This document shows positions 12,530 through 25,844 of a stretch of 64,000 nt of DNA, piece after piece. The stretch comes from Rhodamnia argentea (Eukaryota > Streptophyta > Magnoliopsida > Myrtales > Myrtaceae): contig NC_063156.1 in assembly GCF_020921035.1 (NCBI RefSeq), positions 7,874,001 to 7,938,000 on the forward strand, read 5' to 3'. Numbering within the stretch: the stretch's first letter is position 1; every line of letters begins with the position of its first letter. The position numbers and the translations under genes were made by a program. A model generated the notes under the pieces. That model was given only the letters and a program-made list of their open reading frames with translations. It searched no databases and was not told the DNA's origin.

Positions 12530-13150
12530 CTACAGCTGGGTCTTATACCTACAATGTTGATCCCCCACAGTTCTATTGGACACAAACACACTCAAATCGC
12601 AGGAAGTCGTGGAAACCACATGGACCTTAAACAATCCCATGATCGTCACCTTACCAGACATCTTCGTGTACGTGTTGAGCGTCAAGACCCCGGACAAGAA
12701 GTCCGTGTACGCCTGCGAGTTCGACAGCAACCGGTTCGCCAGCACGGTGAGCGACACGTTCATCTGCTTCGTCCGGTCGGCCGATATCTCGCCCGCGGGG
12801 ATAGGGACCTCCCCGACGAGCTCCCCCCTGTAGTTCAACAGAGCGGTGCTGTTCTTGTACTTGAAGCCGACCTTGTTGGGGTTCTTGATGGAGAGGTCGA
12901 CGTCTAGGGTAACGTTCAGGTTAAGCCCGAGGGGGGCGACGCTCAGCGACACCTGCAGGTTCTTGAGCTTTACAGAGTTCACGGTGGTCACGGGGTGCTT
13001 CGCCTTGAACACGGTGAAGGCCAGGATCACGATCAGCACCACAATGAGGACGAGGATCGCCACCAGCGAAATGCAGATGTTCCTGCATCTGTGGCTTCGT
13101 TCGGGCGGTGGCCGCGACTTCGCGGGCTTCGGTCCAGATTCGACGTCCAT
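12530..13150 (-). CDS. LEA_2 family membrane protein
   Basis: An intronless gene for 206 residues. A basic, proline-rich head (KPAKSRPPPERSHRCRN) precedes a single membrane span (about 25-48, rich in Ile, Leu and Val). The LEA_2 domain follows, with KLKNLQVSLSVAPLGLNLNV, DLSIKNPNKVGFKYKNSTAL, the turn VPIPAGEISADRTKQMNVSL and a C-terminal pair of strands ending GDQHCRYKTQL. It resembles Arabidopsis late embryogenesis abundant hydroxyproline-rich glycoproteins of about 200-220 residues. It shares its architecture with the gene at 7928-8563, but the sequences differ widely, so they are not a recent tandem pair. The leader carries purine/pyrimidine-rich runs. Subcellular site and role are inferred from the family. 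Confidence 0.88.
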   Translation of the reverse strand: MDVESGPKPAKSRPPPERSHRCRNICISLVAILVLIVVLIVILAFTVFKAKHPVTTVNSVKLKNLQVSLSVAPLGLNLNVTLDVDLSIKNPNKVGFKYKNSTALLNYRGELVGEVPIPAGEISADRTKQMNVSLTVLANRLLSNSQAYTDFLSGVLTLNTYTKMSGKVTIMGLFKVHVVSTTSCDLSVFVSNRTVGDQHCRYKTQL

Positions 13151-13838
13151 GGGCGAGCTTCAAAATGAATCAATGACCCCAGAAGAGAATCAAAACTGGT
13201 GTACTAAAGCGAGACAGATAAAGGGTTTCTAGAGAAGGGAGGTGGAATTAGGCAGAGGCTAAAACAGTTGGAAGTTAGACAGAGGGAGATAGAGAGCGCT
13301 TTAAATGCGAAGCGTGTTCGGGGGTCAAAGACCCAGGAAAAGAGAGCTCAGAGAAATTTTTGGGTTACTCATCTCTCTCAGGAAAGGGAGTCAAGAAGCG
13401 AAATTGGTGAGCAGCAGCTCGAGCACGGTCAATTTGAGTGCGACCCTCTTCCCTTTTACACTTTACTTTTATGGTGGGAGAGTGCCGAATGCGATGACAC
13501 CACGTAAGAGGATAGGAGGTGGCGTCTAGATACTTTTTCTCTCTCCCAATCAATCACCGATATTTTTCTTTTTCCCGAGAAAATGACGCCGACGGAAAAG
13601 GAGGAGGAGAAGGAAGCGAAGTGCAAGCGCAGAGAGAGGGGGAACTCAGGGAAGAGAGATGGAGAGGAAGACGCCATTAAATAGGGCGTGTAGTTGGGAA
13701 GTCCAAATCGAAATCCATGGACGCGCCATGTGAGAGAGACAGAGAGAGTTGGACTTGATCGCCGACTCCCACGGAGGAAATAAACAGAGAGAAGGGGCAT
13801 GGCGTTATGCACATGTCGGAAGGAAGAGCAGTCGAATA
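13151..13838. other. Upstream region of the LEA_2 gene, no gene seen
   Basis: Probable leader and promoter of the minus-strand LEA_2 gene. It contains GA-rich stretches (13610-13680 and 13735-13750). Open frames here are compositional. Confidence 0.4.
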
Positions 13839-14829
13839 GGGCGCGCATGATAACACTTCTGTTTCAGAAATGCTTCTGGAACGGAAATCCGTTTGACAAC
13901 GCAACTTCGAAAGCAGAAATTCGTTTGATTCGTAACTTTAAATTTCGACTTCTGAAATAACTTTTTATTTCTGAAGTGATTTTTGCAGCACTTTTGAAAA
14001 GTTAAAAAAACTTACTTCTCACCATCATAAGCTATTTTTTTCTTTTTCATTCCTCCCTCTTCATATTTTCTTCTGTTTACGGGGGCTATCTCTCTCTTCA
14101 CTTGCTGTGTACTCACTCCTGAGAGGTGCGGGCCACGTTGACCAAGTCTGAAAAATATTTTAATAATAAAAATTATTTAATAAAAAGGAAAATTCGAAAA
14201 AATCATTAAAAAGTATATAAAAAATCCATAAAAAATTCCAAAAGTAACGAAAAATTCAGAAAAAATTTGTGAGCTCTTAAAAAATTCATAATAAAATAAA
14301 AAATCATTAAAAATCATTAAAATTTTGAAACTTTTGAAAATTTAAAAAAAAATCCAAAAAAAAATAGGAAATGGCCACAATCAACTGGCCAAGACCTATT
14401 TTGGATTTTTTGACCCCCGATCTTTTCGAATTGACGATTTTTTCATTCTTGGCAAATTATCTCCAATTTCTCTCAAATCACCCATGAACTCTAATCACAC
14501 ATTCTCTAAGCCCTTCAAGCTATATTAGGGAAGCCTTGATTTGTATTGATGTGCTTTATCTGTGCACTTGATTGCACATTTATTTTATTGAATGTAATTG
14601 GTAGGATTAGTCTTCCGATTTGCATGAAAATCCGTCAATATTTGCATTTAACTTTTCTTGAATATAATGCATTTTAGGTTAGGATGAATAATTTTTTGAA
14701 GAAATTTTGTCCTGTTATCAAACGCGTTTCTTTGATTGTAAATCAACTTCGCTTCACGAAACATAAGTTGAAAAATTAATTTCTACTTCTAAAGTTATTT
14801 CTAAAGTAAAAGTGTTGTCATGCGCACCC
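13839..14829. mobile_element. Non-autonomous inverted-repeat DNA transposon (hAT-like MITE)
   Basis: The left end reads GGGCGCGCATGATAACACTT. The inverted right end reads GGGTGCGCATGACAACACTT, so the two agree at all but two of twenty bases, and similarity continues inward with gaps. The interior is AT-rich with no open frame. GGG..CCC ends suggest a hAT-type element, but I could not find a clean 8-bp target duplication, so the class is uncertain. A relative with the same ends lies at 47602-48094. Confidence 0.6.
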
Positions 14830-17096
14830 ATAGCTTCCTCACCCGATACGACGGCCCGTGATGGAGTTGCAAAATGATTGGGATTTTTTTTTTTACTGAA
14901 AAATGTTTTCCATTAGATCGGTTAATTTTATGTAATCTAAAAATTCGGAATGTCGAATTTTTTTTTCCCTAAAACAGTTTCCCTTTAAACAAACGAACCG
15001 TGCGGTGTGTTTATTTTCGAGAAAAACAAAAGACTTCGTGATAAAGGAAAATGGTTTTCGTGAGATCGTGTTTTAGAAAAAAAAATGTTTTTCCATTTTT
15101 AGATTAAGGGATTCATTTTCCTCACTTAAATTACGCATGTGTTCTTTGACCGAAAATGGTATTCTCTCGAGTGATCATTTTCAGCATATCAAACACGTGA
15201 AGATCCAAAAAAATAGTGTGCGGCAAATTCTTTCGCTCAAACAAATACACTTTCAATGGAAAAGCTTTTCGCTAATTAGTTTTTCGGACTTTCACATGTT
15301 TTTTGACTCGCGTAAATGGTTAGTCAGTGGAAAACAGTCAAGGGAAACCCTGCTCTTAAAACTAAAAAACAAACAATACATGAAATCATTTTTCCATGCA
15401 TAACAAGTCTCTTAACAAGCATTCACTTCTTCACCTTCTTCAACAGCCATTATTCCAACGAGATCCAAATATCGAAAACATTTTTAATCGCACTTTTTTA
15501 AGCCTATCACCATACAAAAAAAAGCTAGTCATTTTTCTTGAAAATGATTTGACACGAAAAGCATTTTTCTTTGTCATGAAATTTCAAATAAAATGATGTG
15601 AACGAGGGTCGCGGCCTGTGGAGGCTCTCTTGCAGATTTGGCGAGCTCACTCAACGGGTTACTCCGGAAAAGATGGCATTTCACTTGATTTCATAGTATG
15701 AACATGAAAACCAAAAACAAAACAAAAAAAGTAAAATATAAAAGATAAGGAGTCAGCGGTCAATGGATTTAACGCGGTACGTGTGAACTTACAACATGAT
15801 TAGACCTTGATCGCGATGGGATGGATGCGCTTGTTTCAATCATTCACGCACTTTTATCACTCTGTGTTCATACCGCTTTAACCCTAGTTTTAGAAATTCG
15901 AATTGTCCTACTTTTTTGAAAAATATCTATCTAAGATACAATTTCAGTGCTGAATAATTTTTTCTATATATAAACAGTCGTCAAATCTTTATGCATCAAA
16001 TACGAATCTAGAAACTGAAGCCTAAACAAATTAAACCACACCAATAGGCATGCAATCACAATGCTAAAGGAATTAGGAGGTGACAACGCTACTATTATAA
16101 GTGCGAAATTCGACTATCACGCTCTGTAAAGAAGCAAAATATAAATAAAAAAAAGAAGAGTTAATGATAAAATAGGCAAAAAAAACAAAAAACGAACTAA
16201 TTGAACCACAACATGCAAAAGTACAAATTATTCCTCTTGCAGTCCATCTATTGCTAGTAGAAAACGCATCCGTATTTTTCGATCAATATTTTGACCGCAC
16301 TTATCAAAATTATCAATCAAATTTGTTTCGGCAATATTGGCAAATTGGAGTTTATGCTAGCCAAACCTACGCTCCCGAGTGTCAAATAGTTTTCTTTATA
16401 TATAAAAAAAAAAGGAGGCCAATTACCGACCAAAAAAAAAAAAATGCTTTGATGTTTAAACTAACCACTTTATTTTATCAGTTAATAAGAAGTCCCTATC
16501 CAATATCCATCATTGTTGTCCGGAAATTTCCCTCAAATCTCTACGCATCTTTTCAGGAAAATTTCCGAAGTCCTTGCTTGAAAGAGAAAAACAAATCACT
16601 TCTCAGAACCCAATCCATGGAAGACAGCATTCAGCCTTACTTGCTCATACGTTTAACTTTAGTCCAATATAAAAATCATAACTAAGGTAAGATAAACTAT
16701 GTCCTCCTAATGACACGGCCGATCGACGACACGACAACATTAGCTTTATCCAAACCCACGTATACGTACTTACAAGTTACAAGAATGAGTTTGACATTTT
16801 TCCAAATAAGTCAACGTAATATGCATTAGATGGAACACTGTTTCGTCTGAGTTTAGCAGCGCATAGATAGAACATCGCAAGGAAGGAGATAACCAAAACA
16901 TCTATTCTTTTAATTGCTATTAACTTGCTAACATCGCTAACGGACGCTAAACAGCCGATGCTGCCTAGGCTCTAAAAGAGTTCCCCTATACTTGGGAGGA
17001 AGCCCCAGAACCAAGAGCTTATTTTAACAGGAACAGACTACTCACATACGAAACTCCGCATATCAGCTCTGTGATTTGAGTTTGGCAGGCTCGGGG
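14830..17096. other. Intergenic, repeat-like AT-rich sequence
   Basis: The part at 14880-15400 contains several versions of GGAAAA..TTTTCC words and looks like worn transposon sequence. The rest holds short frames only (for example 16251-16685, AT-rich) with no recognisable product. Confidence 0.35.
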
Positions 17097-20000
17097 TTAC
17101 TCGACAATTTCGATGAGGGTGGGCTCGTAATCACTGGGAGCCTCGAACCCGTGAAGATTAATCACAGTGGCAGCAACATTGGCGAGCCCGGCTTCGGCCA
17201 AATCCCCGCGAAACCTGACACCTGGCGCCAATCCTGGCCCTCCAATCGCAATTGGCACCTAGTGCAAAGACACTCTAAAATCAGCCTCCACATGAGCTTA
17301 AGATCACACAAAGGTACACGGGAATATTAGACGTTCCTGAAGTAAACTTTTTGGACACGAGCAATGACATCAGTTAATTACAGAAAATAGACTGTCGTGA
17401 CTCGCTGAGATCCATAGGATATTTGAAATGATTGGTCCAAGATCACACCTAGATTTACCAATTACCAAAATTGACTCTGACCACCTTTTTTTCTTCCATG
17501 AAAGAACCTCCAAATGCAGGATCACATGTGCTGAATTTCGCAAATGAGAAGCCAAAAACCACATCATTTACAATGTCTCAAGGTTCATCCTCCTAGGAGA
17601 GGCCATTTTGAACCAACCATGTCTATGCTTTTGCAAGCGTGCCCGTACCCCAGCACGATCGTTAATCTCACAGTGCTGAAATAAAACTTGCCAGGCTAAT
17701 TGTAGCACATGCTTCTCTTTTTCCACTCTTTTGTCCATGTTGCCCAAACAATTCCTTGCAAGGTTATGACTGCCCAGATCCAATCTAGAATTGAATACCA
17801 GGACCAAAATCATACGAATAAAACTTATATAGCATGTGAAAGCTACTTCCTCCCAATTTAGGTGACTGACCCACTTTTGGGATAAAAATGTGCCTGTTGT
17901 CTTAGGCAAATCCTACCAGCAAAGAAATAACATAACAAAACTTACTGGTCGAAGGGTGTGAGAAGTAAGAATCTGAATGTTGCCATTCTTGTCGACTAGG
18001 GGTTGCCCAGATTTATTCCTCTTCACCATGTCCTCGGCATTGCCATGGTCTGCTGTAACCACATAAATTCCACCCACCTGATCAACTGCATCTAGAATAA
18101 TCTGCAACTTAAAAGACAGCCACACTCAGACAAGCAAAATTATATGTGAGAAAAATAATAACAATTAACTGACAGGGAAAAGACAATGACTGAGTTTCTT
18201 TTAAGTGCCAACATGCAATGCAGATCCAAAAAGAATCACATACTACTACAAAGAAGGGGAAGAAAAGGTCGAAAGCAGATAAAAATCCGGCGGGAAAAAG
18301 ATGAGACGATAAGGAGTGAATGAGGAATTGAGAATTTGAGATGCCCAAAAGGCCAAGGGATTAATTGTGAACATTAATCACTTGATTAGTTTCAACTTTC
18401 AACATTTTCAACTTTATGGCACCTAGTAACTTAATGGGACCAAGAACGAAAGTTATTGTATTATCCAAAGAAATCATCTCCACTATCTCGGGGTGGGACA
18501 AAAAGAAAAGAACATTTGCGGAGACCAAACCTTAACAGCCTCATCAGCAGCCTTACATCCAACAATTGTTGCCTGAATATCTCCTGTATGCCCCACCATA
18601 TCGCCATTTGGTAGGTTTACCCTCACCTGATCATGCATGCGATTGAGTGGATCAGATCGAGCTATTTTCTCAATTTCCATAAAGAAGGTCCATTAGATTA
18701 CCTGATCAAATTTTCTATTAAGAATGGCATCCCTTGCCTTTTCAGCAATCTCTGCTGCTTTCATCTTTGGGCGGACATTAAATGGAATTCCTATGTCACT
18801 AGGGATTTCAACATACTCCTCTAATTCAGGGTTAAAATAGCCAGACCGATTGCCATTCCAGAAAAAGGTGACATGGCCAAATTTGACAGTCTCACTGGTG
18901 AACACAAATGAATAGTAGATCAGCAAATGTATGGGTCAATGAAAGTGAAAATAATAACAAGTGTCCGGACCAACTAGCATTGCAAGAAATAAAAAATATC
19001 ATCCGAGAACATTCGACCAATTACCAAATGGAGGAATTGATTTTGCTCCTTTTTTTATCATCAATGAGACTGGATAATATGCATGGACCCTAAAATGTTA
19101 CCTCAAGAAAATGGAAAGCATCGAGATGTATGGACATAGGTGGAGAAAAATAAAGCATTTACTTTCTCATCTTAATTGTTCAAAACATTTCTTTACCATG
19201 GTTGACAAAATACTCAGCATCCCCCCCTCCCAACACACAAAAAGATAACCTGCAATAGTATTGCTAAAGAGAGCAAATTGATGCTTGCTAACCTGCAAGC
19301 AAATGTTCGAATACCATTGTGAACTAGATATTCACCGGATGTCCTCTCTATCTCTGGTGGAGAGACAAGGTAATGGCTTGGAAGCTTCAGTTCACCATCA
19401 TACTGAAGCATTCCAGCATAATGAATTTTAGGAAATCGAACCCGATCAAATTTATCAAAGTTATCATATTCAAGTGCCTTGGCAAGCATAACCATGCGAT
19501 CTGCTCGGAAATTGAATGTAACAACAGCATCACCATCCACAATGGGACCAACAGCCTCCCCATTCTCGTCAACAATGACAAAAGGAGGCAAATATTGGTC
19601 ACTGGCATTAGGCTCTGCCCTGAGTTTTTTTACCGCCTCAACAGCAGTTCTAAACTTATGAGGAGCTTCTCCAAGAACGTGTGCATCCCATCCTCGTTTA
19701 ATGACATTCCAGTCGTTCTGTAAAAGATCCACCACGTGGCGAGTTTATGAAGCTATTTCAAATGGGCTAGTAGATCTTCAGCTGAAAGCTACACAGAAAA
19801 TAGCTTCTTTTGGGAAAAACAATTATGGTCATGCATAAAGATGGTTTAAGACAAGTCATTGTGCTCAGTGTAACCAGTTAAAGTTCATTTGCACCCTACC
19901 TCATAACGGTCCATGGTAACGTACATGCGACCTCCACCAGATGCGATTTGTGCATCAACTCCTTTTTCACGTAATTTTGCGAGATCATTCTCAAGAGCTT

Positions 20001-22036
20001 CGACGAAGCCCACACTCGAACCATCCAAAACATCTCGGCCATCAGTCAAAATATGAACTCGTATTCTCTTAGCACCATGCTCAGCAGCACCTTTTATGAG
20101 CAACTGCATAAGAAAGAAAAAAAAAAGTGATATATATAGGCACAACCGCGACCTCACCTAAAGAAAATAATAGATTAAGTGAAGAACAGGAACAACCTGC
20201 AACTGATCAAGCCTAGAGTGAACACCACCATCACTTAATAGCCCAACAAGGTGCAATGTTCCAATCTCAAAGCACTCCTTTATATACTTAAAACCTTCTC
20301 CTTCATATATCTTTCCAGACGCTAGGGCTAGGTCAACAAGTTTTGCACTGCATCAAGAATGGATGAGATTCAGAATGCCATAACTGCTGTATATTTGAAT
20401 GCCAAGAAGCACACGAATAAAGAATAAATAAGAGCATGACAAGCGATAGTCTCCTGTTCTACCATTTCATTGAATCAAATTCCCAGTTTATAGCACACAT
20501 AATCACCACATCATACATCTAAGATAGACGAGCATATTTCAGTGATCTCGGGTAATTCAAAATTTTCCAATCAATTAGATCATGAAAGATCAAGGTGTTG
20601 AGAAGTGATATTGCTACAAATCCATGACACTAGGCCAAATACATCCTAGTTTTATGCGATTCAACAAATCTAGCGAACATTTCTTCGTTAATCTACTCAT
20701 TCAGCCGATTTGTAGATTGGATATAGTTAATAACATGCTTATTTCTAAATGATACAGAAAGTGGACCATATGTACTGAACTCCTTCCCTTTAGTCAGTTT
20801 AATTATGAACAATGAACTTTGAACCTTTCAGTCTAAACTTGCCGCCACCTAATTTCCGACGCAAGTTGGCCGAGGTACGTTACATCCTTGTTTTCTTCAG
20901 TTATATAGGCCCAAAAACTCGGGCAAAGGATATTCTCTAAAATCAGAATTTTCTACACTGCCATGTAATGCAAAGAGAGGTTCCTACTTTCTAAGATAAG
21001 TGTTCAAATCTATTAAAGTCCACGACTCAAATCACACGAAAGAGAGACACTTTCATCACAAAATTGCAAAACTAATTTTCTGCCAGTTATCAACCACAAT
21101 AATATGAGTAATCCAGCCCATTAATTCCGGTCACAGACTTCTAAATCCGATTCAAATTCATATAGCATTGGAAATTCAAATTCACCAATTATGCTTCGAC
21201 ACCACAGACATGTAACTTTGCTATTCCATCGAGAAATATCATGGCACGGAAAGTAATTGTGCTATAAAAACATGTGCAACAATGTGAATCGCAAAAAGAA
21301 GCACAGAACAGACAAGAATCTAACCCTTGCGCATAAATGCGCCCAGCGCCTAACGCATTATGACCGACCTCGCTATTCCCCATGTCATCATCCGAGGGAA
21401 GCCCCACCGCTGTTCCATGAGCCTTTATCAATCTCCACTTGTCAGGAGCACCCTTTTACACAGGAATACATGACCAGAGAAGTAAGTTCCAGGTCCAGCC
21501 ACCAATTTTTTTTTTTCCTACTCTTACATACATATACGAGGTAATTGTTTAATTTGTCTTTTGTGTGTAGACAATGTATATGTTAATTTGCCTTTTGTGT
21601 GTGGACACTGTATATGACAAAATGACAACATCCCCTATTTTCGTTGGGCCAAATCACAAATAAGGTATCAATCCGAGGCAAAACATGCTGTTCACCGGGG
21701 CAAATCACAAATGTGGTATCGGTCCGAGGCAAAACTTGCAACAATCCATTAAATTCCAACCCGAGCTCAATCATCGAATTAAAAAAGAAACAGGCAATAA
21801 CGAGCTACAGTCAGAAAGAAACAACTGACTACATTTATCAGCAAGCAAACATGCACCGAACCGAGACGACGAACCTTCCTGAGAGAATCCGTGGCGGGAG
21901 TATCGGCGACGTGGATGCAGTTATACTGATCGGGCTCCGCTTCGCCCCAGCCATCCAGAACCACCACCGCCACAGTCCTCCCCTTCGGCAGCTTCGGGTG
22001 GTCCGGCAGCTTCCATGAGAACCCCGAGCCCGCCAT
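17097..22036 (-). CDS. PGM (iPGAM): 2,3-bisphosphoglycerate-independent phosphoglycerate mutase
   Basis: This cytosolic glycolytic enzyme interconverts 3- and 2-phosphoglycerate through a phosphoserine intermediate and needs divalent metal. Nine exons join in perfect phase to 558 residues, the usual plant length: 21875-22036, 21325-21452, 20197-20347, 19900-20103, 19293-19717, 18702-18894, 18531-18626, 17946-18101 and 17097-17258. Family motifs are all present: [10 protein letters not shown] with the metal Asp (residue 28), [17 protein letters not shown] with the nucleophilic Ser (about 81), HILTDGRD (about 164-171), GDMVGHTGD with metal Asp and His (about 430 and 434), and [10 protein letters not shown] (about 469-478). 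The C-terminus ends [11 protein letters not shown]. Every donor is GT and every acceptor AG. The gene appears intact, with no sign of damage. The longest intron (20348-21324) shows nothing further. Confidence 0.97.
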
Positions 22037-25009
22037 CTCTCTACCTCTGTCTCTCCTCAAAACCACCAAGACGAAGAAGTCGACACGTATCGATGAATCC
22101 GTGAGCAGACCTGCACAATTTCGTCTCGTCCCCAACACCGAAGAAGAAGAAGAAGAAGAAGGTGCTGGAAGCAATAAATGAAGCGAGAGAAGTGACGTGA
22201 GGCCGTTGACTCCAGAGAACCAGCTTTACACTTGGCGCCGGGACGAGAGCGGCAAGAATCGTGGGTTATGGAAGAGTGGAGAAGGAGCGAGAAACGACAT
22301 GCGCTTTGGATTTCAATAAGTAATTCAAAAATTAAATTAATTCCTGGGAAGCGCGCGTTCGCACCATTGTGTTCGGCTCGCTGGGATAAGAATATCCCAG
22401 ATTCCCGCTCTCGGCTCCTCCTCCCCCACCCCCCTCTCTGGGGTGGCGGGCGCCGGGACCTTCTTATCTCTGTTACCAAACGGACCAGAGAAAGAGCAAG
22501 AGGAATTAATGACGTGGCGTGATAGGATTTGCCGAGTCGTGTCACGTGCGACTCTTATCATATTATGTTATGTCGTCTCGTTGTTATATTTAGTAACTTT
22601 TTTTTTTGGTATCATCATTTGTTTTATCGTGTCTAGTTACATGTGATTTGTCAAGTTATATCATTTGACGGCTCCACAAACACGTTGACCCATACAATGG
22701 AGCCATGTCACTCACGAGAAAACTGCTCCGTAAATCAATTATGACGATGAATAAGAGTTTGGGCCACATTTCAAATTCCAAGATTTCAAAACTAAAATAT
22801 CATAAATCCCTCAAAATCAATTAACAAATGTTATAAGATTTAACAAAAAATATTGAGTCGCATTATCGAAAGGATCTCGTGGGATGGAGGGATGCTAATC
22901 CATCCCAAGCGAGACAAAAGCCTCGCACCTAAGATCTCGGGTAGTCATTTCACCAATTCATTTGGTCATTCGCTAAACCTAAATTTATCTGAATTGATTG
23001 GTAGTGACTCTAGTCTGATTTATAAGTTCACGGTCACATCTTGATCTCATAATTTGCTCAAATCTAGGATTTGTCAAATCCAAGGGGTTGAAATTATATA
23101 ACCATATATAGATCTAATAAATCAGTTAATTAGTTATATGATTAGAGTTTTTTTAATGCACAAAAAATAATATGCGTATCTTAGAACTCAGCTAAACCCA
23201 ACAACTAGTATTAGGCATGTATATAATTGTCTTGACCATGCCAAGAAAATTGTCGTTAATAGCACTATCATTCTACTTGCTACTAACAAAAGGACTTGAA
23301 AAAGATATAAGATGAATGGTATGTCCTCCCACGGCTTCTCTCTTCTCGAGAATTCATATATCCCTTATCAATGTATGGACAGCTATCTCTCGAGCACGGG
23401 TTTAGGTTCAGCCTCGATGAGAAAATAAAATAGAGCACCTAACAACATATCTTCACGGACCCGAAGAAATTAGAAAAACAAAAAACCCTATAGGTTGACG
23501 CCACAAATTCCATCCCCAAAAATCATATTTGGACTGGGCCTCAACTATATCAATTGTACTTCAACTGTTAGATAATCATAATCGATGATAACATCAATAT
23601 TCCCATCGTTGTGAATAGTAAACATCTTTTGTAAGCTGATTGAGCATCCACTATGCATAATTATATATAACAAAAAAAATAGCAGAAGTTACCCCAAATC
23701 CAGCATATGACATACTTAGAAGATCAAAATGAGTTAAATCACTTCAACACAACTAAATCAGAAATGCTCATAATACCAAAGCTAATATTTATAGTCTAGT
23801 TCATTGATCAATCTCATTGAATCACACATCAATGATCCATTTTATCGATCGATCTAGTGCTCAATACCCGAGTATGGTCACTTTAAACACCGCGTGACAA
23901 AACAATCAAGATTCCTACTTGACTAGGTCTCCACCATTATTATCGGTGGCTTGGCCCGTAATGATATTATGCGTAACCACAAATCCCTCAATGAGTTTAG
24001 AATACACAAAGACACTGACCCATCATCCAATAACTCACAAATCAAATGCATAACTCATCTTGCAAATCAATTATATAAACTAGGACATATAATATTTCAC
24101 GGATCAATTCATCAAACAGAATACATTTCACCAGTCGTTTCTCGAACCATTTCAAAATTCACTTGATCAAGTTAAAAAACCTAACATACAAGATTTTGCA
24201 GCACCTTTAATAAAGTGTTTCTATCTTTATTACTTTCAAGACACAAGTTTACAAATTTATAGAAGAGATAAGTACCACTCACTCGAGAAAGTCTAAACAA
24301 AACCAAATAAAATATAAGGCCGACGAACTCAAAATCTTATTGATTAAGCGAAAAACGAAATAAGAAATCATGTAACTTAGCTATCTTAACTCCTAATCAA
24401 TTAAATTAAACTTATTGGGCGAACAAAATTACCACGTGCTAACGAAGAAACTTGCCCATAGAAGACATTCATCGTAGTCCGCCACACATAGCTCACGCGA
24501 AACATGTATAATTCGTTCCGATCAAAATGTAACTCCAAATCGACTTCCGTAAAATCCCACGGCTCCACAACACCTTAAATAATCATTTCCATATAATTTC
24601 ACATCTTAATAAACTCCAAATCGAACCCACAAAATTAAACTTCATGAACCGAATTCACAGCTCGACATCGAAATTTCGTCTGATTAGATGAACGGATGGC
24701 TTGAATCCTTACCGGGTGTTGCGAAAACGGAGTTAATCTGGCTTATTGGGATGCTTGAGGCGCGTAAGCGCGAATTTTACTTTTTTCTATTCCTTGCATT
24801 TGCTTTCCTCGCGGGCCTCTCCCTCTCTTTTCTACGTTCTTTTCCCTTTTAAATACTGTTGGCCCCTCTTTTCCCTTTTTTTTTTTTTGCTTGCTTGTAA
24901 TTCTCAGGCGGTTGAAGCTCCAAGACAAATTAACGGGCTTTGGGCTAGGCCCATTTATTACAGTTAGCTGCCAAATCGGGCCTCGATGAAAAATTTATAA
25001 TCTTATAAG
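22037..25009. other. Intergenic, no gene seen
   Basis: The first ~500 bases are the probable leader and promoter of the mutase gene, including a short GAA run near 22140. The rest, to 25009, is AT-rich with no frame that resembles a known protein. The end of this tract (24740-24960) is pyrimidine-rich. Confidence 0.4.
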
Positions 25010-25562
25010 GAAAAATTATTCAAAAAATCCTAAATATAGTGCACTTTTGCTAATTCAGTTCTAAACCTTTTCAATTTTGTCAATTTAGTCCATCCGATCA
25101 ATTTTGATCGGAAATCATCGACGTGGATGTCAACTGCTTGCTAATGTTAACGTGAATAGTTTTTAATAATATATTTTTTTTCTTGTTCCTTTTTTGCCTT
25201 TTTTTCCTCACCTTTTTCTTCACTTTTTGTTGTTGTTGTTGTGGCAGGTAGGGTCACTGGGGCCCTAGCTGACCATCAGGCAAGAGTTGCCCAGCCCTTG
25301 CTAGTCGTGGTTGAGGGTCACGATGAAGAAGAAAATAAAAAAAAAATAAAAAAATTAAATTACTATTAAAAATTATCTATGTCAAGACCGACCGTACTAT
25401 GCAAGATTGTCGGGGTTCATGTCAGCAATTTTCGGCCAAAAGTGATTGAATGGACTCAGATTGGCAAAACGTGAAAAGATTTGTGATTGAATTGATAAAA
25501 TTAAAATATTTAGGCATGAATTGACAAATATGTAGTAGGTTTAGGAATTTTTTGGTAATTCG
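25010..25562. mobile_element. Foldback-type palindromic element
   Basis: Two inverted arms of about 130-160 bp surround a core of about 270 bp. The left arm runs through AAAAATCCTAAA, AATTTAGTCCATCC and TTTTGATCGGAAATC. The right arm returns inverted as CAATTTTCGGCCAAAAGTGA, TGAATGGACT and GGTTTAGGAATTTTT. The core has pyrimidine-rich and purine-rich flanks around a GC-rich centre. A second copy lies at 30021-30365, and a single arm lies inside the LOR shell at 50661-50816. Confidence 0.65.
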
Positions 25563-25844
25563 GCCGACTTACGTTGTCATTGTTCAAAAAAGTAGAAATA
25601 AATCATAAAAATGGAAAAATCTAACAGAGGTGGGGATCCAATCGGTGGGAGATAAATATCAAAGGGCAAATCAAAATCAGAGCCCACAAAGCGTGCCTGG
25701 TTGTCCCCAACACATCACTTCTGCTTGGTGGATTTGTGCATGAACAATTCCCACCAGTTGGATCTCCTTCCCATTTCCATCCACTCATTTGGCCCAAAAC
25801 CAAAACTTCACTTCCCCCTTCCTTCTTCGACCGTCTCTCTCTCC

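Noticed and set aside
13456-13848. 130-codon minus-strand frame upstream of the LEA_2 gene
   Set aside because: Ser/Phe-rich translation of a GA-rich tract that runs into the end of a MITE. No protein signal.
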